Below are positions 12,301 through 27,300 of a stretch of 64,000 nucleotides of DNA, in pieces. How positions within the stretch are numbered: position 1 is the first letter of the stretch; each line of letters begins with the position of its first letter. Both the position numbers and the translations under genes were made by a program. This stretch comes from Arenicola marina. Lineage: Eukaryota; Annelida; Polychaeta; Arenicolidae. The stretch covers positions 35,353,759 to 35,417,758 of the forward strand of contig OZ025249.1 in assembly GCA_964019135.1 (NCBI GenBank), in the 5' to 3' direction. A model generated the notes under the pieces. The model saw only the letters and a program-made list of their open reading frames with translations, was not told the DNA's origin and made no database searches.

Positions 12301-15300
12301 GCTGTTGAGAAACAGACGGTTCTGGCGATAGAAGAGATTTCACTCGAAGGCGTGGTTCCTGAAGAAATCGAAGAGGGCGTCGGAAAACCAATTGAGATAT
12401 GTGTGGAGACGACATCTGTCCTTGAATCTGCAGTTGATAAATCTGAAGCTTTTGAGAAACACACGGTTCTGGCGACAGAAGAAATCTCAGTCGAAGGCGT
12501 GGTTCCTGATGAAATCCAAGAGGGCGTCGGAACACCAATTGAAATCTGTGTAGAGACGACATCTGTCCTTGAATCTGCAGTTGATACATCTGACGCTGTT
12601 GAGAAACAGACGATTCTGGCGACAGAAGAAATCTCAGTCGAAGGCGTGGTTCCTGGAGCAATCGAAGAGGGCGTCGGAAAACCAATTGAGATCTCTGTAG
12701 AGGCGACACCTCTCCTGGAATCTGCAGTTGATACATCTGAAGTTGTTGAGAAACAGACGGTTCTGGCGACAGAAGACATTTCACTCGAAGGGATGGCTCC
12801 TAAAGAAATCGAAAAGGGCGTCACAAAGCCGATTGAGATCTGTCTGGAGACGAAATCTCTCCTTGAATCTGCTGTTGATACGTCTGAAGCTGTTGAGAAA
12901 CCGACGGTTCTGGTAGCAGAAGAAATTTCACTCGAAAGGATGGCTCCTGAAGAAATCGAAGAGGGCGTCGGAAAACCAATTGAGATCTGTGTGGAGACGA
13001 CACCTGTCCTTGAATCCGCAGTTGATACCTCTGAAGCTGTTGACAAACAGACGGTTCTGTCGACAGAAGAGATTTCGCTCGAAGGCGTGGTTCCTGAAGA
13101 AATCGAAGAGGGCGTCGGAAAACCAATTGAGATCTGTGTGGAGACGACATCTGTCGTAGAGTCCGCAGTTGATACATCTGAAGCGGTTGAGAAACAGACG
13201 GTTCTGGCAACAGAAGAGATATCACTTGAAGGCCTGGTTCCTGATGAAATCGAAGAGGGCGTCGGAAAACCAATTGAGATCTGTGTGGAGACGACATCTG
13301 TCATAGAATCCGCAGTTGATACATCTGAAGCGGTTGAGAAACAGACGGTTCTGGCGACAGAAGAGATTTCACTCGAAGGCGTGGTTCATGAAGAAATCGA
13401 AGAGGGCGTCGGAAAACCAATTGAGGTCTGTGTGGAGATGACATCTGTCCTTGAATCCGCAGTTGATACATCTGAAGCTGTTGAGAAACAGACGGTTCTG
13501 GCAACAGAAGAGATATCACTTGAAGGCCTGGTTCCTGATGAAATCGAAGAGGGCGTCGGAAAACCAATTGAGATCTGTGTGGAGACGACAACTGTCCTTG
13601 AATCCGCAGTTGATACATCTGAATCTGTTGAGAAGCAGACGGAGCTGGCGACAGAAGAAATCTCAGTCGAAGGCGTGGTTCCTGAAGAAATCGAAGAGGG
13701 CGTCGGAAAACCAATTGAGATCTGTGTAGAGACGACATCTGTCCTTGACTCTGCAGTTGATACATCTGAAGCTGTTGAGAAACAGACGGTTCTGGCGACA
13801 GAAGAAATTTCACTGGAAGGCGTGGTTCCTGGTAAATTAGAAGAAGGCGTCGGCGAACCAGATAAAACATGTGTGGAGACGACAACTGTCGTTGAATCAG
13901 CAGTTGATACATCTGAAGCTGTTGAGAAACCGACGGTTCTGGCAACAGAAGAAATTTCACTCGAAGGGATTGCTCCTGAAGAAATCGAAGAGGGCGTCGG
14001 AAAACCAATTGAGATCTGTGTGGAGACGACATCTGTCCTTGAATCCGCAGTTGATACATCTGAAGATGTCGAGAAACCGACGGTTCTGGCAACAGAAGAA
14101 ATTTCACTCGAAGGGATTGCTCCTGAAGAAATCGCGGTGGGCGTCGGAAAACCAATTGAGATCTCTTTGGAGACGACATCTGTCCTTGAATCTCCAGTTG
14201 ATACATCTGACGCTGTTGAGAAACAGACGATTCTGGCGACAGAAGAAATCTCAGTCGAAGGCGTGGTTCCTGGAGCAATCGAGGAGGGCGTCGGAAAACC
14301 AATTGAGATCTCTGTAGAGGCGACATCTGTCCTTGAATCTGCAGTTGATACATCTGAAGTTGTTGAGAAACACACGGTTCTGGCGACAGAAGACATTTCA
14401 CTCGAAGGGATGGCTCCTAAAGAAATCGAAAAGGGCGTCACAAAGCCGATTGAGATCTGTCTGGAGACGAAATCTCTCCTTGAATCTGCTGTTGATACGT
14501 CTGAAGCTGTTGAGAAACCGACGGTTCTGGTAGCAGAAGAAATTTCACTCGAAAGGATGGCTCCTGAAGAAATCGAAGAGGGCGTCGGAAAACCAATTGA
14601 GATCTGTGTGGAGACGACACCTGTCCTTGAATCCGCAGTTGATACATCTGAAGCTGTTGACAAACAGACGGTTCTGTCGACAGAAGAGATTTCGCTCGAA
14701 GGCGTGGTTCCTGAAGAAATCGAAGAGGGCGTCGGAAAACCAATTGAGATCTGTGTGGAGACGACATCTGTCGTAGAGTCCGCAGTTGATACATCTGAAG
14801 CGGTTGAGAAACAGACGGTTCTGGCAACAGAAGAGATATCACTTGAAGGCCTGGTTCCTGATGAAATCGAAGAGGGCGTCGGAAAACCAATTGAGGTCTG
14901 TGTGGAGATGACATCTGTCCTTGAATCCGCAGTTGATACATCTGAAGCTGTTGAGAAACAGACGGTTCTGGCAACAGAAGAGATATCACTTGAAGGCCTG
15001 GTTCCTGATGAAATCGAAGAGGGCGTCGGAAAACCAATTGAGATCTGTGTGGAGACGACAACTGTCCTTGAATCCGCAGTTGATACATCTGAATCTGTTG
15101 AGAAGCAGACGGAGCTGGCGACAGAAGAAATCTCAGTCGAAGGCGTGGTTCCTGAAGAAATCGAAGAGGGCGTCGGAAAACCAATTGAGATCTGTGTAGA
15201 GACGACATCTGTCCTTGACTCTGCAGTTGATACATCTGAAGCTGTTGTAAAACAGACGGTTCTGGCGACAGAAGAAATTTCACTGGAAGGCGTGGTTCCT

Positions 15301-18300
15301 GGTAAATTAGAAGAAGGCGTCGGCGAACCAGATAAAACATGTGTGGAGACGACAACTGTCGTTGAATCAGCAGTTGATACATCTGAAACTGTTGAGAAAC
15401 CGACGGTTCTGGCAACAGAAGAAATTTCACTCGAAGGGATTGCTCCTGAAGAAATCGAAGAGGGCGTCGGAAAACCAATTGAGATCTGTGTGGAGACGAC
15501 ATCTGTCCTTGAATCCGCAGTTGATACATCTGAAGATGTCGAGAAACCGACGGTTCTGGCAACAGAAGAAATTTCACTCGAAGGGATTGCTCCTGAAGAA
15601 ATCGCGGAGGGCGTCGGAAAACCAATTGAGATCTCTTTGGAGACGACATCTGTCCTTGAATCTCCAGTTGATACATCTGAATCTGTTGAGAAGCAGACGG
15701 TGCTGGCAACAGAAGAGATATCACTCGCAGGCCTGGTTCCTGATGAAATCGAAGAGGGCGTCGGAAAACCAATTGAGATCTGTGTGGAGACGACAACTGT
15801 CCTGGAATCCGCAGTTGATACATCTAAATCTGTTGATAAGCAGACGGAGCTGGCGACAGAAGAAATCTCAGTCGAAGGCGTGGTTCCTGAAGAAATCGAA
15901 GAAGGCGTCGGAAAACCAATTGAGATCTGTGTAGAGACGACATCTGTCCTTGACTCTGCAGTTGATACATCTGAAGCTGTTGAGAAACAGACGGTTCTGG
16001 CGACAGAAGAAATTTCACTCGAAGGCGTGGTTCCTGGTAAATTAGAAGAAGGCGTCGTCGAACCAGATGAAACATGTGTGGAGACGACAACTGTCGTTGA
16101 ATCAGCTGTTGATACATCTGAAGCTGTTGAGAAACCGACGGTTCTGGCAACAGAAGAGATTTCACTCGAAGGCGTGGTTCCTGAAGAAGTAGATGAAGGC
16201 GTCGGAAAGCCAATTGAGATCTGTGTGGAGACGACACCTGTCCTTGAATCTGCAGTTGATACATCTGAATCTGCTGAGAAGCAGACGGTTCTGGCGACAG
16301 AAGAGATTTCACTCGAAGGCGCGGTTCCTGATGAAATAAAAGAAGGCGTCGGAAAACCAGTTGAAACATGTGCGGAGACGACAACTGTCGTTGAATCAGC
16401 AGTTGATACATCTGAAGCTGTTGAGAAGCAGACGGTTGTGGCGGCAGAAGAGATTTCACTCGAAGGCCATGCCACTGATGATGTTGAAGAGGGTGTTCGT
16501 GTTGCATCAACAGAGAATGCCGAAGAGACGGTTGAAGATGGTACTGTTATGGACGAACTTGAGGTGACTTTGGAACCAGAATTGCATACCACGGAAGAAG
16601 TTTTTCTGGACGATGTCGTGCGAAGAGAAGAGCCTGCTGAAGGTGTGGGAAAACCTCATCTTGTTGCAACAGAGCAAAGTGAAGTCATGTATGTTCCATG
16701 TGTCTCTGAATCGGGTCAGATGCTTTCAACCCAATTCTACGAATCTGGGATACATCCAGATGAAGTTGGAAAAGTAGAGCAAGAAGACGAGACAGGAAGC
16801 ACGGTCGTTGAGATTGTAGTGGTGGCGGAAGAAGACGAGGTCAGTACATCTGAACCAACTCCAACTGTGGTTACCTTACAGAGTGACGAAACTGACCTTG
16901 CGAGAAACCTTGTGACAGACATGCCGATGACAGTAATTCATCAAAAAGCTATGCAGCATATGGACGACGTGACTGCTGTTGCAGTGTCGCGGGAACATGA
17001 TATTTCGCATCCAGAGACGGTCAGTGAGATCGACAGAGAAGAGACACAGATGGAAGTTACCCCCGTAACTGAGCACGTTGAGATAATTCAACATGAAATT
17101 TCACAAACGACTTTGATCTTTTCGGAAATCGCAACGTCTCTGACACGGATGACGTCTGTCGACAGACAATCATCGACTGACCGAGACGAAATAGCAATAG
17201 AAGAATCCGTGATAGAGGTGGAAGAAGTGCAACATGTGAGTTCATCTTTGGAACTTGGGAGAACGCCGATGAGCGAGGCGGAGACATTGTCCGTAGAAGA
17301 CAACTTAGTTGAGGAAGTTGAGATCAAGGTGATGGAAGAAGCAGTACCGGCGGATGTTACTTGTGTCGACGACTATGAGCTAATAAGCAAAGTGTCTGAA
17401 GAAACCGAAATGACAACTGAAACAATGGCAACTGAAGTGATTTCTCTCGAAGAGGTGGACGCTGATGAACTGGAAGAGAGTATCGGAAAACCAGTTGAGA
17501 TCTGTGTGGAGACGACAACTGTCCCTACGTCTGCAGTTGATGAAGCTGAAGCTGTTGAGAAACAGACGGTTCTGGCGACAGAAGAGATTTCACTCGAAGG
17601 GATTGCTCCTGGAGAAATCGAAGAGGGCGTCGGAAAACCAATTGAGGTCTGTGTGGAGATGACATCTGTCCTTGAATCCGCAGTTGATACATCTGAAGCT
17701 GTTGAGAAACAGACGGTTCTTGCAACAGAAGAGATATCACTCGAAGGCCTGGTTCCTGATGAAATCGAAGAGGGCGTCGGAAAACCAATTGAGATATGTG
17801 TGGAGACGACAACTGTCCTTGAATCCGCAGTTGATACATCTGAATCTGTTGAGAAGCAGACGGAGCTGGCGACAGAAGAAATCTCAGTCGAAGGCGTGGT
17901 TCCTGAAGAAATCGAAGAGGGCGTCGGAAAACCAATTGAGATCTGTGTAGAGACATCTGTCCTTGACTCTGCAGTTGATACATCTGAAGCTGTTGAGAAA
18001 CAGACGGTTCTGGCGACAGAAGACATTTCACTCGAAGGCGTGGTTCCTGGTAAATTAGAGGAAGGCGTCGGCGAACCAGATGAAACATGTATGGAGACGC
18101 CAACTGTTGTTGAATCAGCAGTTGATACATCTGAAGCTGTTGAGAAACCGACGGTTCTGGCAACAGAAGAAATTTCACTCGAAGGGATTGCTCCTGAAGA
18201 AATCGAAGAGGGCGTCGGAAAACCAATTGAGATCTGTGTGGAGACGACATCTGTCCTTGAATCCGCAGTTGATACATCTGAAGCGGTTGAGAAACAGACG

Positions 18301-21300
18301 GTTCTGGCGACAGAAGAGATTTCACTCGAAGGCGTGGTTCATGAAGAAATCGAAGAGGGCGTCGGAAAACCAATTGAGGTCTGTGTGGAGATGACATCTG
18401 TCCTTGAATCCGCAGTTGATACATCTGAAGCTGTTGAGAAACAGACGGTTCTGGCAACAGAAGAGATATCACTTGAAGGCCTGGTTCCTGATGAAATCGA
18501 AGAGGGCGTCGGAAAGCCATTTGAGATCTGTGTGGAGACGACAACTGTCCTTGAATCCGCAGTTGATACATCTGAATCTGTTGAGAAGCAGACGGAGCTG
18601 GCGACAGAAGAAATCTCAGTCGAAGGCGTGGTTCCTGAAGAAATCGAAGAGGGCGTCGGAAAACCAATTGAGATCTGTGTAGAGACGACATCTGTCCTTG
18701 ACTCTGCAGTTGATACATCTGAAGCTGTTGAGAAACAGACGGTTCTGGCGACAGAAGAAATTTCACTGGAAGGCGTGGTTCCTGGTAAATTAGAAGAAGG
18801 CGTCGGCGAACCAGATAAAACATGTGTGGAGACGACAACTGTCGTTGAATCAGCAGTTGATACATCTGAAGCTGTTGAGAAACCGACGGTTCTGGCAACA
18901 GAAGAAATTTCACTCGAAGGGATTGCTCCTGAAGAAATCGAAGAGGGCGTCGGAAAACCAATTGAGATCTGTGTGGAGACGACATCTGTCCTTGAATCCG
19001 CAGTTGATACATCTGAAGATGTCGAGAAACCGACGGTTCTGGCAACAGAAGAAATTTCACTCGAAGGGATTGCTCCTGAAGAAATCGCGGAGGGCGTCGG
19101 AAAACCAATTGAGATCTCTTTGGAGACGACATCTGTCCTTGAATCTCCAGTTGATACATCTGACGCTGTTGAGAAACAGACGATTCTGGCGACAGAAGAA
19201 ATCTCAGTCGAAGGCGTGGTTCCTGGAGCAATCGAAGAGGGCGTCGGAAAACCAATTGAGATCTCTGTAGAGGCGACATCTGTCCTTGAATCTGCAGTTG
19301 ATACATCTGAAGTTGTTGAGAAACAGACGGTTCTGGCGACAGAAGACATTTCACTCGAAGGGATGGCTCCTAAAGAAATCGAAAAGGGCGTCACAAAGCC
19401 GATTGAGATCTGTCTGGAGACGAAATCTCTCCTTGAATCTGCTGTTGATACGTCTGAAGCTGTTGAGAAACCGACGGTTCTGGTAGCAGAAGAAATTTCA
19501 CTCGAAAGGATGGCTCCTGAAGAAATCGAAGAGGGCGTCGGAAAACCAATTGAGATCTGTGTGGAGACGACACCTGTCCTTGAATCCGCAGTTGATACAT
19601 CTGAAGCTGTTGACAAACAGACGGTTCTGTCGACAGAAGAGATTTCGCTCGAAGGCGTGGTTCCTGAAGAAATCGAAGAGGGCGTCGGAAAACCAATTGA
19701 GATCTGTGTGGAGACGACATCTGTCGTAGAGTCCGCAGTTGATACATCTGAAGCGGTTGAGAAACAAACGGTTCTGGCAACAGAAGAGATATCATTTGAA
19801 GGCCTGGTTCCTGATGAAATCGAAGAGGGCGTCGGAAAACCAATTGAGATCTGTGTGGAGACGACATCTGTCATAGAATCCGCAGTTGATACATCTGAAG
19901 CGGTTGAGAAACAGACGGTTCTGGCGACAGAAGAGATTTCACTCGAAGGCGTGGTTCATGAAGAAATCGAAGAGGGCGTCGGAAAACCAATTGAGGTCTG
20001 TGTGGAGATGACATCTGTCCTTGAATCCGCAGTTGATACATCTGAAGCTGTTGAGAAACAGACGGTTCTGGCAACAGAAGAGATATCACTTGAAGGCCTG
20101 GTTCCTGATGAAATCGAAGAGGGCGTCGGAAAACCAATTGAGATCTGTGTGGAGACGACAACTGTCCTTGAATCCGCAGTTGATACATCTGAATCTGTTG
20201 AGAAGCAGACGGAGCTGGCGACAGAAGAAATCTCAGTCGAAGGCGTGGTTCCTGAAGAAATCGAAGAGGGCGTCGGAAAACCAATTGAGATCTGTGTAGA
20301 GACGACATCTGTCCTTGACTCTGCAGTTGATACATCTGAAGCTGTTGTGAAACAGACGGTTCTGGCGACAGAAGAAATTTCACTGGAAGGCGTGGTTCCT
20401 GGTAAATTAGAAGAAGGCGTCGGCGAACCAGATAAAACATGTGTGGAGACGACAACTGTCGTTGAATCAGCAGTTGATACATCTGAAGCTGTTGAGAAAC
20501 CGACGGTTCTGGCAACAGAAGAAATTTCACTCGAAGGGATTGCTCCTGAAGAAATCGAAGAGGGCGTCGGAAAACCAATTGAGATCTGTGTGGAGACGAC
20601 ATCTGTCCTTGAATCCGCAGTTGATACATCTGAAGATGTCGAGAAACCGACGGTTCTGGCAACAGAAGAAATTTCACTCGAAGGGATTGCTCCTGAAGAA
20701 ATCGCGGAGGGCGTCGGAAAACCAATTGAGATCTCTTTGGAGACGACATCTGTCCTTGAATCTCCAGTTGATACATCTGAATCTGTTGAGAAGCAGACGG
20801 TGCTGGCAACAGAAGAGATATCACTCGCAGGCCTGGTTCCTGATGAAATCGAAGAGGGCGTCGGAAAACCAATTGAGATCTGTGTGGAGACGACAACTGT
20901 CCTGGAATCCGCAGTTGATACATCTAAATCTGTTGATAAGCAGACGGAGCTGGCGACAGAAGAAATCTCAGTCGAAGGCGTGGTTCCTGAAGAAATCGAA
21001 GAAGGCGTCGGAAAACCAATTGAGATCTGTGTAGAGACGACATCTGTCCTTGACTCTGCAGTTGATACATCTGAAGCTGTTGAGAAACAGACGGTTCTGG
21101 CGACAGAAGAAATTTCACTCGAAGGCGTGGTTCCTGGTAAATTAGAAGAAGGCGTCGTCGAACCAGATGAAACATGTGTGGAGACGACAACTGTCGTTGA
21201 ATCAGCTGTTGATACATCTGAAGCTGTTGAGAAACCGACGGTTCTGGCAACAGAAGAGATTTCACTCGAAGGCGTGGTTCCTGAAGAAGTAGAAGAAGGC

Positions 21301-24300
21301 GTCGGAAAGCCAATTGAGATCTGTGTGGAGACGACACCTGTCCTTGAATCTGCAGTTGATACATCTGAATCTGCTGAGAAGCAGACGGTTCTGGCGACAG
21401 AAGAGATTTCACTCGAAGGCGCGGTTCCTGATGAAATAAAAGAAGGCGTCGGAAAACCAGTTGAAACATGTGCGGAGACGACAACTGTCGTTGAATCAGC
21501 AGTTGAAACATCTGAAGCTGTTGAGAAGCAGACGGTTGTGGCGGCAGAAGAGATTTCACTCGAAGGCCATGCCACTGATGATGTTGAAGAGGGTGTTCGT
21601 GTTGCATCAACAGAGAATGCCGAAGAGACGGTTGAAGATGGTACTGTTATGGACGAACTTGAGGTGACTTTGGAACCAGAATTGCATACCACGGAAGAAG
21701 TTTTTCTGGACGATGTCGTGCGAAGAGAAGAGCCAGCTGAAGGTGTGGGAAAACCTCATCTTGTTGCAACAGAGCAAAGTGAAGTCATGTATGTTCCATG
21801 TGTCTCTGAATCGGGTCAGATGCTTTCAACCCAATTCTACGAATCTGGGATACATCCAGATGAAGTTGGAAAAGTAGAGCAAGAAGACGAGACAGGAAGC
21901 ACGGTCGTTGAGATTGTAGTGGTGGCGGAAGAAGACGAGGTCAGTACATCTCAACCAACTCCAACTGTGGTTACCTTACAGAGTGACGAAACTGACCTTG
22001 CGAGAAACCTTGTGACAGACATGCCGATGACAGTAATTCATCAAAAAGCTATGCAGCATATGGACGACGTGACTGCTGTTGCAGTGTCGCGGGAACATGA
22101 TATTTCGCATGCAGAGACGGTCAGTGAGATCGACAGAGAAGAGACACAGATGGAAGTTACCCCCGTAACTGAGCACGTTGAGATAATTCAACATGAAATT
22201 TCACAAACGACTTTGATCTTTTCGAAAATCGCAACGTCTCTGACACGGATGACGTCTGTCGACAGACAATCATCGACTGACCGAGACGAAATAGCAATAG
22301 AAGAATCCGTGATAGAGGTGGAAGAAGTGCAACATGTGAGTTCATCTTTGGAACTTGGGAGAACGCCGATGAGCGAGGCGGAGACATTGTCCGTAGAAGA
22401 CAACTTAGTTGAGGAAGTTGAGATCAAGGTGATGGAAGAAGCAGTACCGGCGGATGTTACTTGTGTCGACGACTATGAGCTAATAAGCAAAGTGTCTGAA
22501 GAAACCGAAATGACAACTGAAACAATGGCAACTGAAGTGATTTCTCTCGAAGAGGTGGACGCTGATGAACTGGAAGAGAGTATCGGAAAACCAGTTGAGA
22601 TCTGTGTGGAGACGACAACTGTCCCTACGTCTGCAGTTGATGAAGCTGAAGCTGTTGAGAAACAGACGGTTCTGGCGACAGAAGAGATTTCACTCGAAGG
22701 GATTGCTCCTGGAGAAATCGAAGAGGGCGTCGGAAAACCAATTGAGGTCTGTGTGGAGATGACATCTGTCCTTGAATCCGCAGTTGATACATCTGAAGCT
22801 GTTGAGAAACAGACGGTTCTTGCAACAGAAGAGATATCACTCGAAGGCCTGGTTCCTGATGAAATCGAAGAGGGCGTCGGAAAACCAATTGAGATATGTG
22901 TGGAGACGACAACTGTCCTTGAATCCGCAATTGATACATCTGAATCTGTTGAGAAGCAGACGGAGCTGGCGACAGAAGAAATCTCAGTCGAAGGCGTGGT
23001 TCCTGAAGAAATCGAAGAGGGCGTCGGAAAACCAATTGAGATCTGTGTAGAGACGACATCTGTCCTTGACTCTGCAGTTGATACATCTGAAGCTGTTGAG
23101 AAACAGACGGTTCTGGCGACAGAAGAAATTTCACTCGAAGGCGTGGTTCCTGGTAAATTAGAGGAAGGCGTCGGCGAACCAGATGAAACATGTATGGAGA
23201 TGCCAACTGTTGTTGAATCAGCAGTTGATACATCTGAAGCTGTTGAGAAACCGACGGTTCTGGCAACAGAAGAAATTTCACTCGAAGGGATTGCTCCTGA
23301 AGAAATCGAAGAGGGCGTCGGAAAACCAATTGAGATCTGTGTGGAGACGACATCTGTCATAGAATCCGCAGTTGATACATCTGAAGCTGTTGAGAAACAG
23401 ACGGTTCTGGCAACAGAAGAAATTTCACTCGAAGGGATTGCTCCTGAAGAAATCGAAGAGGGCGTCGGAAAACCAATTGAGATCTGTGTGGAGACGACAA
23501 CTGTCCTTGAATCTGCAGTTGATACATCTGAATCTGTTGAGAAGCAGACGGTTCTGGCGACAGAAGAGATATCACTCGAAGGCCTGGTTCCTGATGAAAT
23601 CGAAGAGGGCGTCGGAAAACCAATTGAGATCTGTGTGGAGACGACATCTGTCCTTGAATCTGCAGTTGATACATCTGAATCTGTTGAGAAACAGACGGTT
23701 CTGGCGACAGAAGAGATTTCACTCGAAGGCGTGGTTCCTGAAGAAGTAGACGAAGGCGTCGGAAAGCCAATTGAGATCTGTGTGGAGACGACATCTGTCC
23801 TTGAATCTGCAGTTGATACATCTGAATCTGTTGAGAAGCAGACGGTTCTGGCGACAGAAGAAATGTCAGTCGAAGGCGTGGTTCCTGAAGAAATCGAAGA
23901 GGGCGTCAGAAAACCAATTGAGATCTGTGTGGAGACGACAACTGTCCTTGAATCTGCAGTTGATACATCTGAATCTGTTGAGAAGCAGACGGTTCTGGCG
24001 ACAGAAGAGATATCACTCGAAGGCCTGGTTCCTGATGAAATCGAAGAGGGTATCGGAAAACCAATTGAGATCTGTGTGGAGACGACATCTGTCCTGGAAT
24101 CTGCAGTTGATACATCTGAATCTGTTGAGAAACAGATGGTTCTGGCGACAGAAGAGATTTCACTCGAAGGCGTGGTTCCTGAAGAAGTGGACGAAGGCGT
24201 CGGAAAGCCAATTGAGATCTGTGTGGAGGCGACATCTGTCCTTGAATCTGCAGTTGATACATCTGAATCTGTTGAGAAGCAGACGGTTCTGGCGACAGAA

Positions 24301-27300
24301 GAAATGTCAGTCGAAGGCGTGGTTCCTGAAGAAATCGAAGAGGGCGTCGGAAAACCAATTGAGATCTGTGTGGAGACGACATCTGTCCTGGAATCTGCAG
24401 TTGATACATCTGAATCTGTTGAGAAACAGATGGTTCTGGCGACAGAAGAGATTTCACTTGAAGGCGTGGATCCTGAAGAAGTAGACGAAGGCGTCGGAAA
24501 ACCAATTGAGATCTGTGTGGAGACGACATCTGTCCTTGAATCTGCAGTTGATACATCTGAATCTGTTGAGAAACAGACGGTTCTGGCGACAGAAGAGATT
24601 TCACTCGAAGGCGTGGTTCCTGAAGAAGTAGAAGAAGGCGTCGGAAAGCCAATTGAGATCTGTGTGGAGACGACATCTGTCCTTGAATCTGCAGTTGATA
24701 CATCTGAATCTGTTGAGAAGCAGACGGTTTTGGCGACAGAAGAGATTTCACTCGAAGGCGTGGTTCCTGATGAAATAGAAGAAGGCGTCGGAAAAGCAAT
24801 TGAAACATGTGTGGAGACGACAACTGTCTTTGAATCAACAGTTGATACATCTGAAGCTGTTGAGAAACCGACGGTTCTGGCAACAGAAGAAATTTCACTC
24901 GAAGGGATTGCTCCTGAAGAAATCGAAGAGGGCGTCGGAAAACCAATTGAGATCTGTTTGGAGACGACATCTGTCCTTGAATCCGCAGTTGATACATCTG
25001 AAGCTGTTGAGAAACCGACGGTTCTGGCAACAGAAGAAATTTCACTCGAAGGGATTGCTCCTGAAGAAATCGAAGAGGGCGTCGGAAAACCAATTGAGAT
25101 CTGTGTGGAGACGACATCTGTCCTTGCATCTGCAGTTGATACGTCTGAAGCTGTTGAGAAACAGACGGTTCTGGCGACAGAGGAGATTTCACTCGAAGGC
25201 CATGCCACTGATGATGTTGAAGAGGTTGTTCGTGTTGCATCAACAGAGAATGCCGAAGAGACGGTTGAAGATGGTACTGTTATGGACGAACTTGAGGTGA
25301 CTTTGGAACCAGAATTGCATACCACGGAAGAAGTTTTTCTGGACGATGTCGTGCGAAGAGAAGAGCCAGCTGAAGGTGTGGGAAAACCTCATCTTGTTGC
25401 AACAGAGCAAAGTGAAGTCATGTATGTTCCATGTGTCTCTGAATCGGGTCAGATGCTTTCAACCCAATTCTACGAATCTGGGATACATCCAGATGAAGTT
25501 GGAAAAGTAGAGCAAGAAGACGAGACAGGAAGCACGGTCGTTGAGATTGTAGTGGTGGCGGAAGAAGACGAGGTCAGTACATCTGAACCAACTCCAACTG
25601 TGGTTACCTTACAGAGTGACGAAACTGACCTTGCGAGAAACCTTGTGACAGACATGCCGATGACAGTAATTCATCAAAAGGCTATGCAGCATATGGACGA
25701 CGTGACTGCTGTTGCAGTGTCGCGGGAACATGATATTTCGCATGCAGAGACGGTCAGTGAGATCGACAGAGAAGAGACACAGATGGAAGTTACCCCCGTA
25801 ACTGAGCACGTTGAGATAATTCAACATGAAATTTCACCAACGACTTTGATCTTTTCGGAAATCGCAACGTCTCTGACACGGATGACGTCTGTCGACAGAC
25901 AATCATCGACTGACCGAGACGAAATAGCAATAGAAGAATCCGTGATAGAGGTGGAAGAAGTGCAACAAGTGAGTTCATCTTTGGAACTTGGGAGAACGCC
26001 GATGAGCGAGGCGGAGACATTGTCCGTAGAAGACAACTTAGTTGACGAAGTTGAGATCAAGGTGATGGAAGAAGCAGTACCGGCGGATGTTACTTGTGTC
26101 GACGACTATGAGCTAATAAGCAAAGTGTCTGAAGAAACCGAAATGACAACTGAAACAATGGCAACTGAAGTGATTTCTCTCGAAGAGGTGGACGCTGATG
26201 AACTGGAAGAGAGTATCGGAAAACCAGTTGAGATCTGTGTGGAGACGACAACTGTCCCTACGTCTGCAATTGATGAAGCTGAAGCTGTTGAGAAACAGAC
26301 GGTTCTGGCGACAGAAGAGATTTCACTCGAAGGGATTGCTCCTGGAGAAATCGAAGAGGGCGTCGGAAAACCAATTGAGGTCTGTGTGGAGATGACATCT
26401 GTCCTTGAATCCGCAGTTGATACATCTGAAGCTGTTGAGAAACAGACGGTTCTTGCAACAGAAGAGATATCACTCGAAGGCCTGGTTCCTGATGAAATCG
26501 AAGAGGGCTTCGGAAAACCAATTGAGATATGTGTGGAGACGACAACTGTCCTTGAATCCGCAGTTGATACATCTGAATCTGTTGAGAAGCAGACGGAGCT
26601 GGCGACAGAAGAAATCTCAGTCGAAGGCGTGGTTCCTGAAGAAATCGAAGAGGGCGTCGGAAAACCAATTGAGATCTGTGTAGAGACGACATCTGTCCTT
26701 GACTCTGCAGTTGATACATCTGAAGCTGTTGAGAAACAGACGGTTCTGGCGACAGAAGAAATTTCACTCGAAGGGATTGCTCCTGAAGAAATCGAAGAGG
26801 GCGTCGGAAAACCAATTGAGATCTGTGTGGAGACGACATCTGTCCTTGAATCCGCAGTTGATACATCTGAAGCTGTTGAGAAACAGACGGTTCTGGCAAC
26901 AGAAGAAATTTCACTCGAAGGGATTGCTCCTGAAGAAATCGAAGAGGGCGTCGGAAAACCAATTGAGATCTGTGTGGAGACGACAACTGTCCTTGAATCT
27001 GCAGTTGATACATCTGAATCTGTTGAGAAGCAGACGGTTCTGGCGACAGAAGAGATATCACTCGAAGGCCTGGTTCCTGATGAAATCGAAGAGGGCGTCG
27101 GTAAACCAATTGAGATCTGTGTGGAGATGACATCTGTCCTTGAATCTGCAGTTGATACATCTGAATCTGTTGAGAAACAGACGGTTCTGGCGACTGAAGA
27201 GATTTCACTCGATAGCGTGGTTCCTGAAGAAGTAGACGAAGGCGTCGGAAAGCCATTTGAGATCTGTGTGGAGACGACATCTGTCCTTGAATCTGCAGTT

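Noticed and set aside
9189..13304. Long - strand open frame (about 1371 codons), and others of 500-1200 codons across 13-54 kb
   Set aside because: They are antisense images of the 147 bp unit, which lacks stops in two reverse frames. They contain no independent domain, their ends fall at random places in the array, and the + frame explains the whole region.
16876..17327. Recurring small - strand ORFs in every linker (for example starting MLNYLNVLSYGG)
   Set aside because: Repeated only because the linker is repeated. They lie antisense to the continuous + frame and show no recognisable domain.
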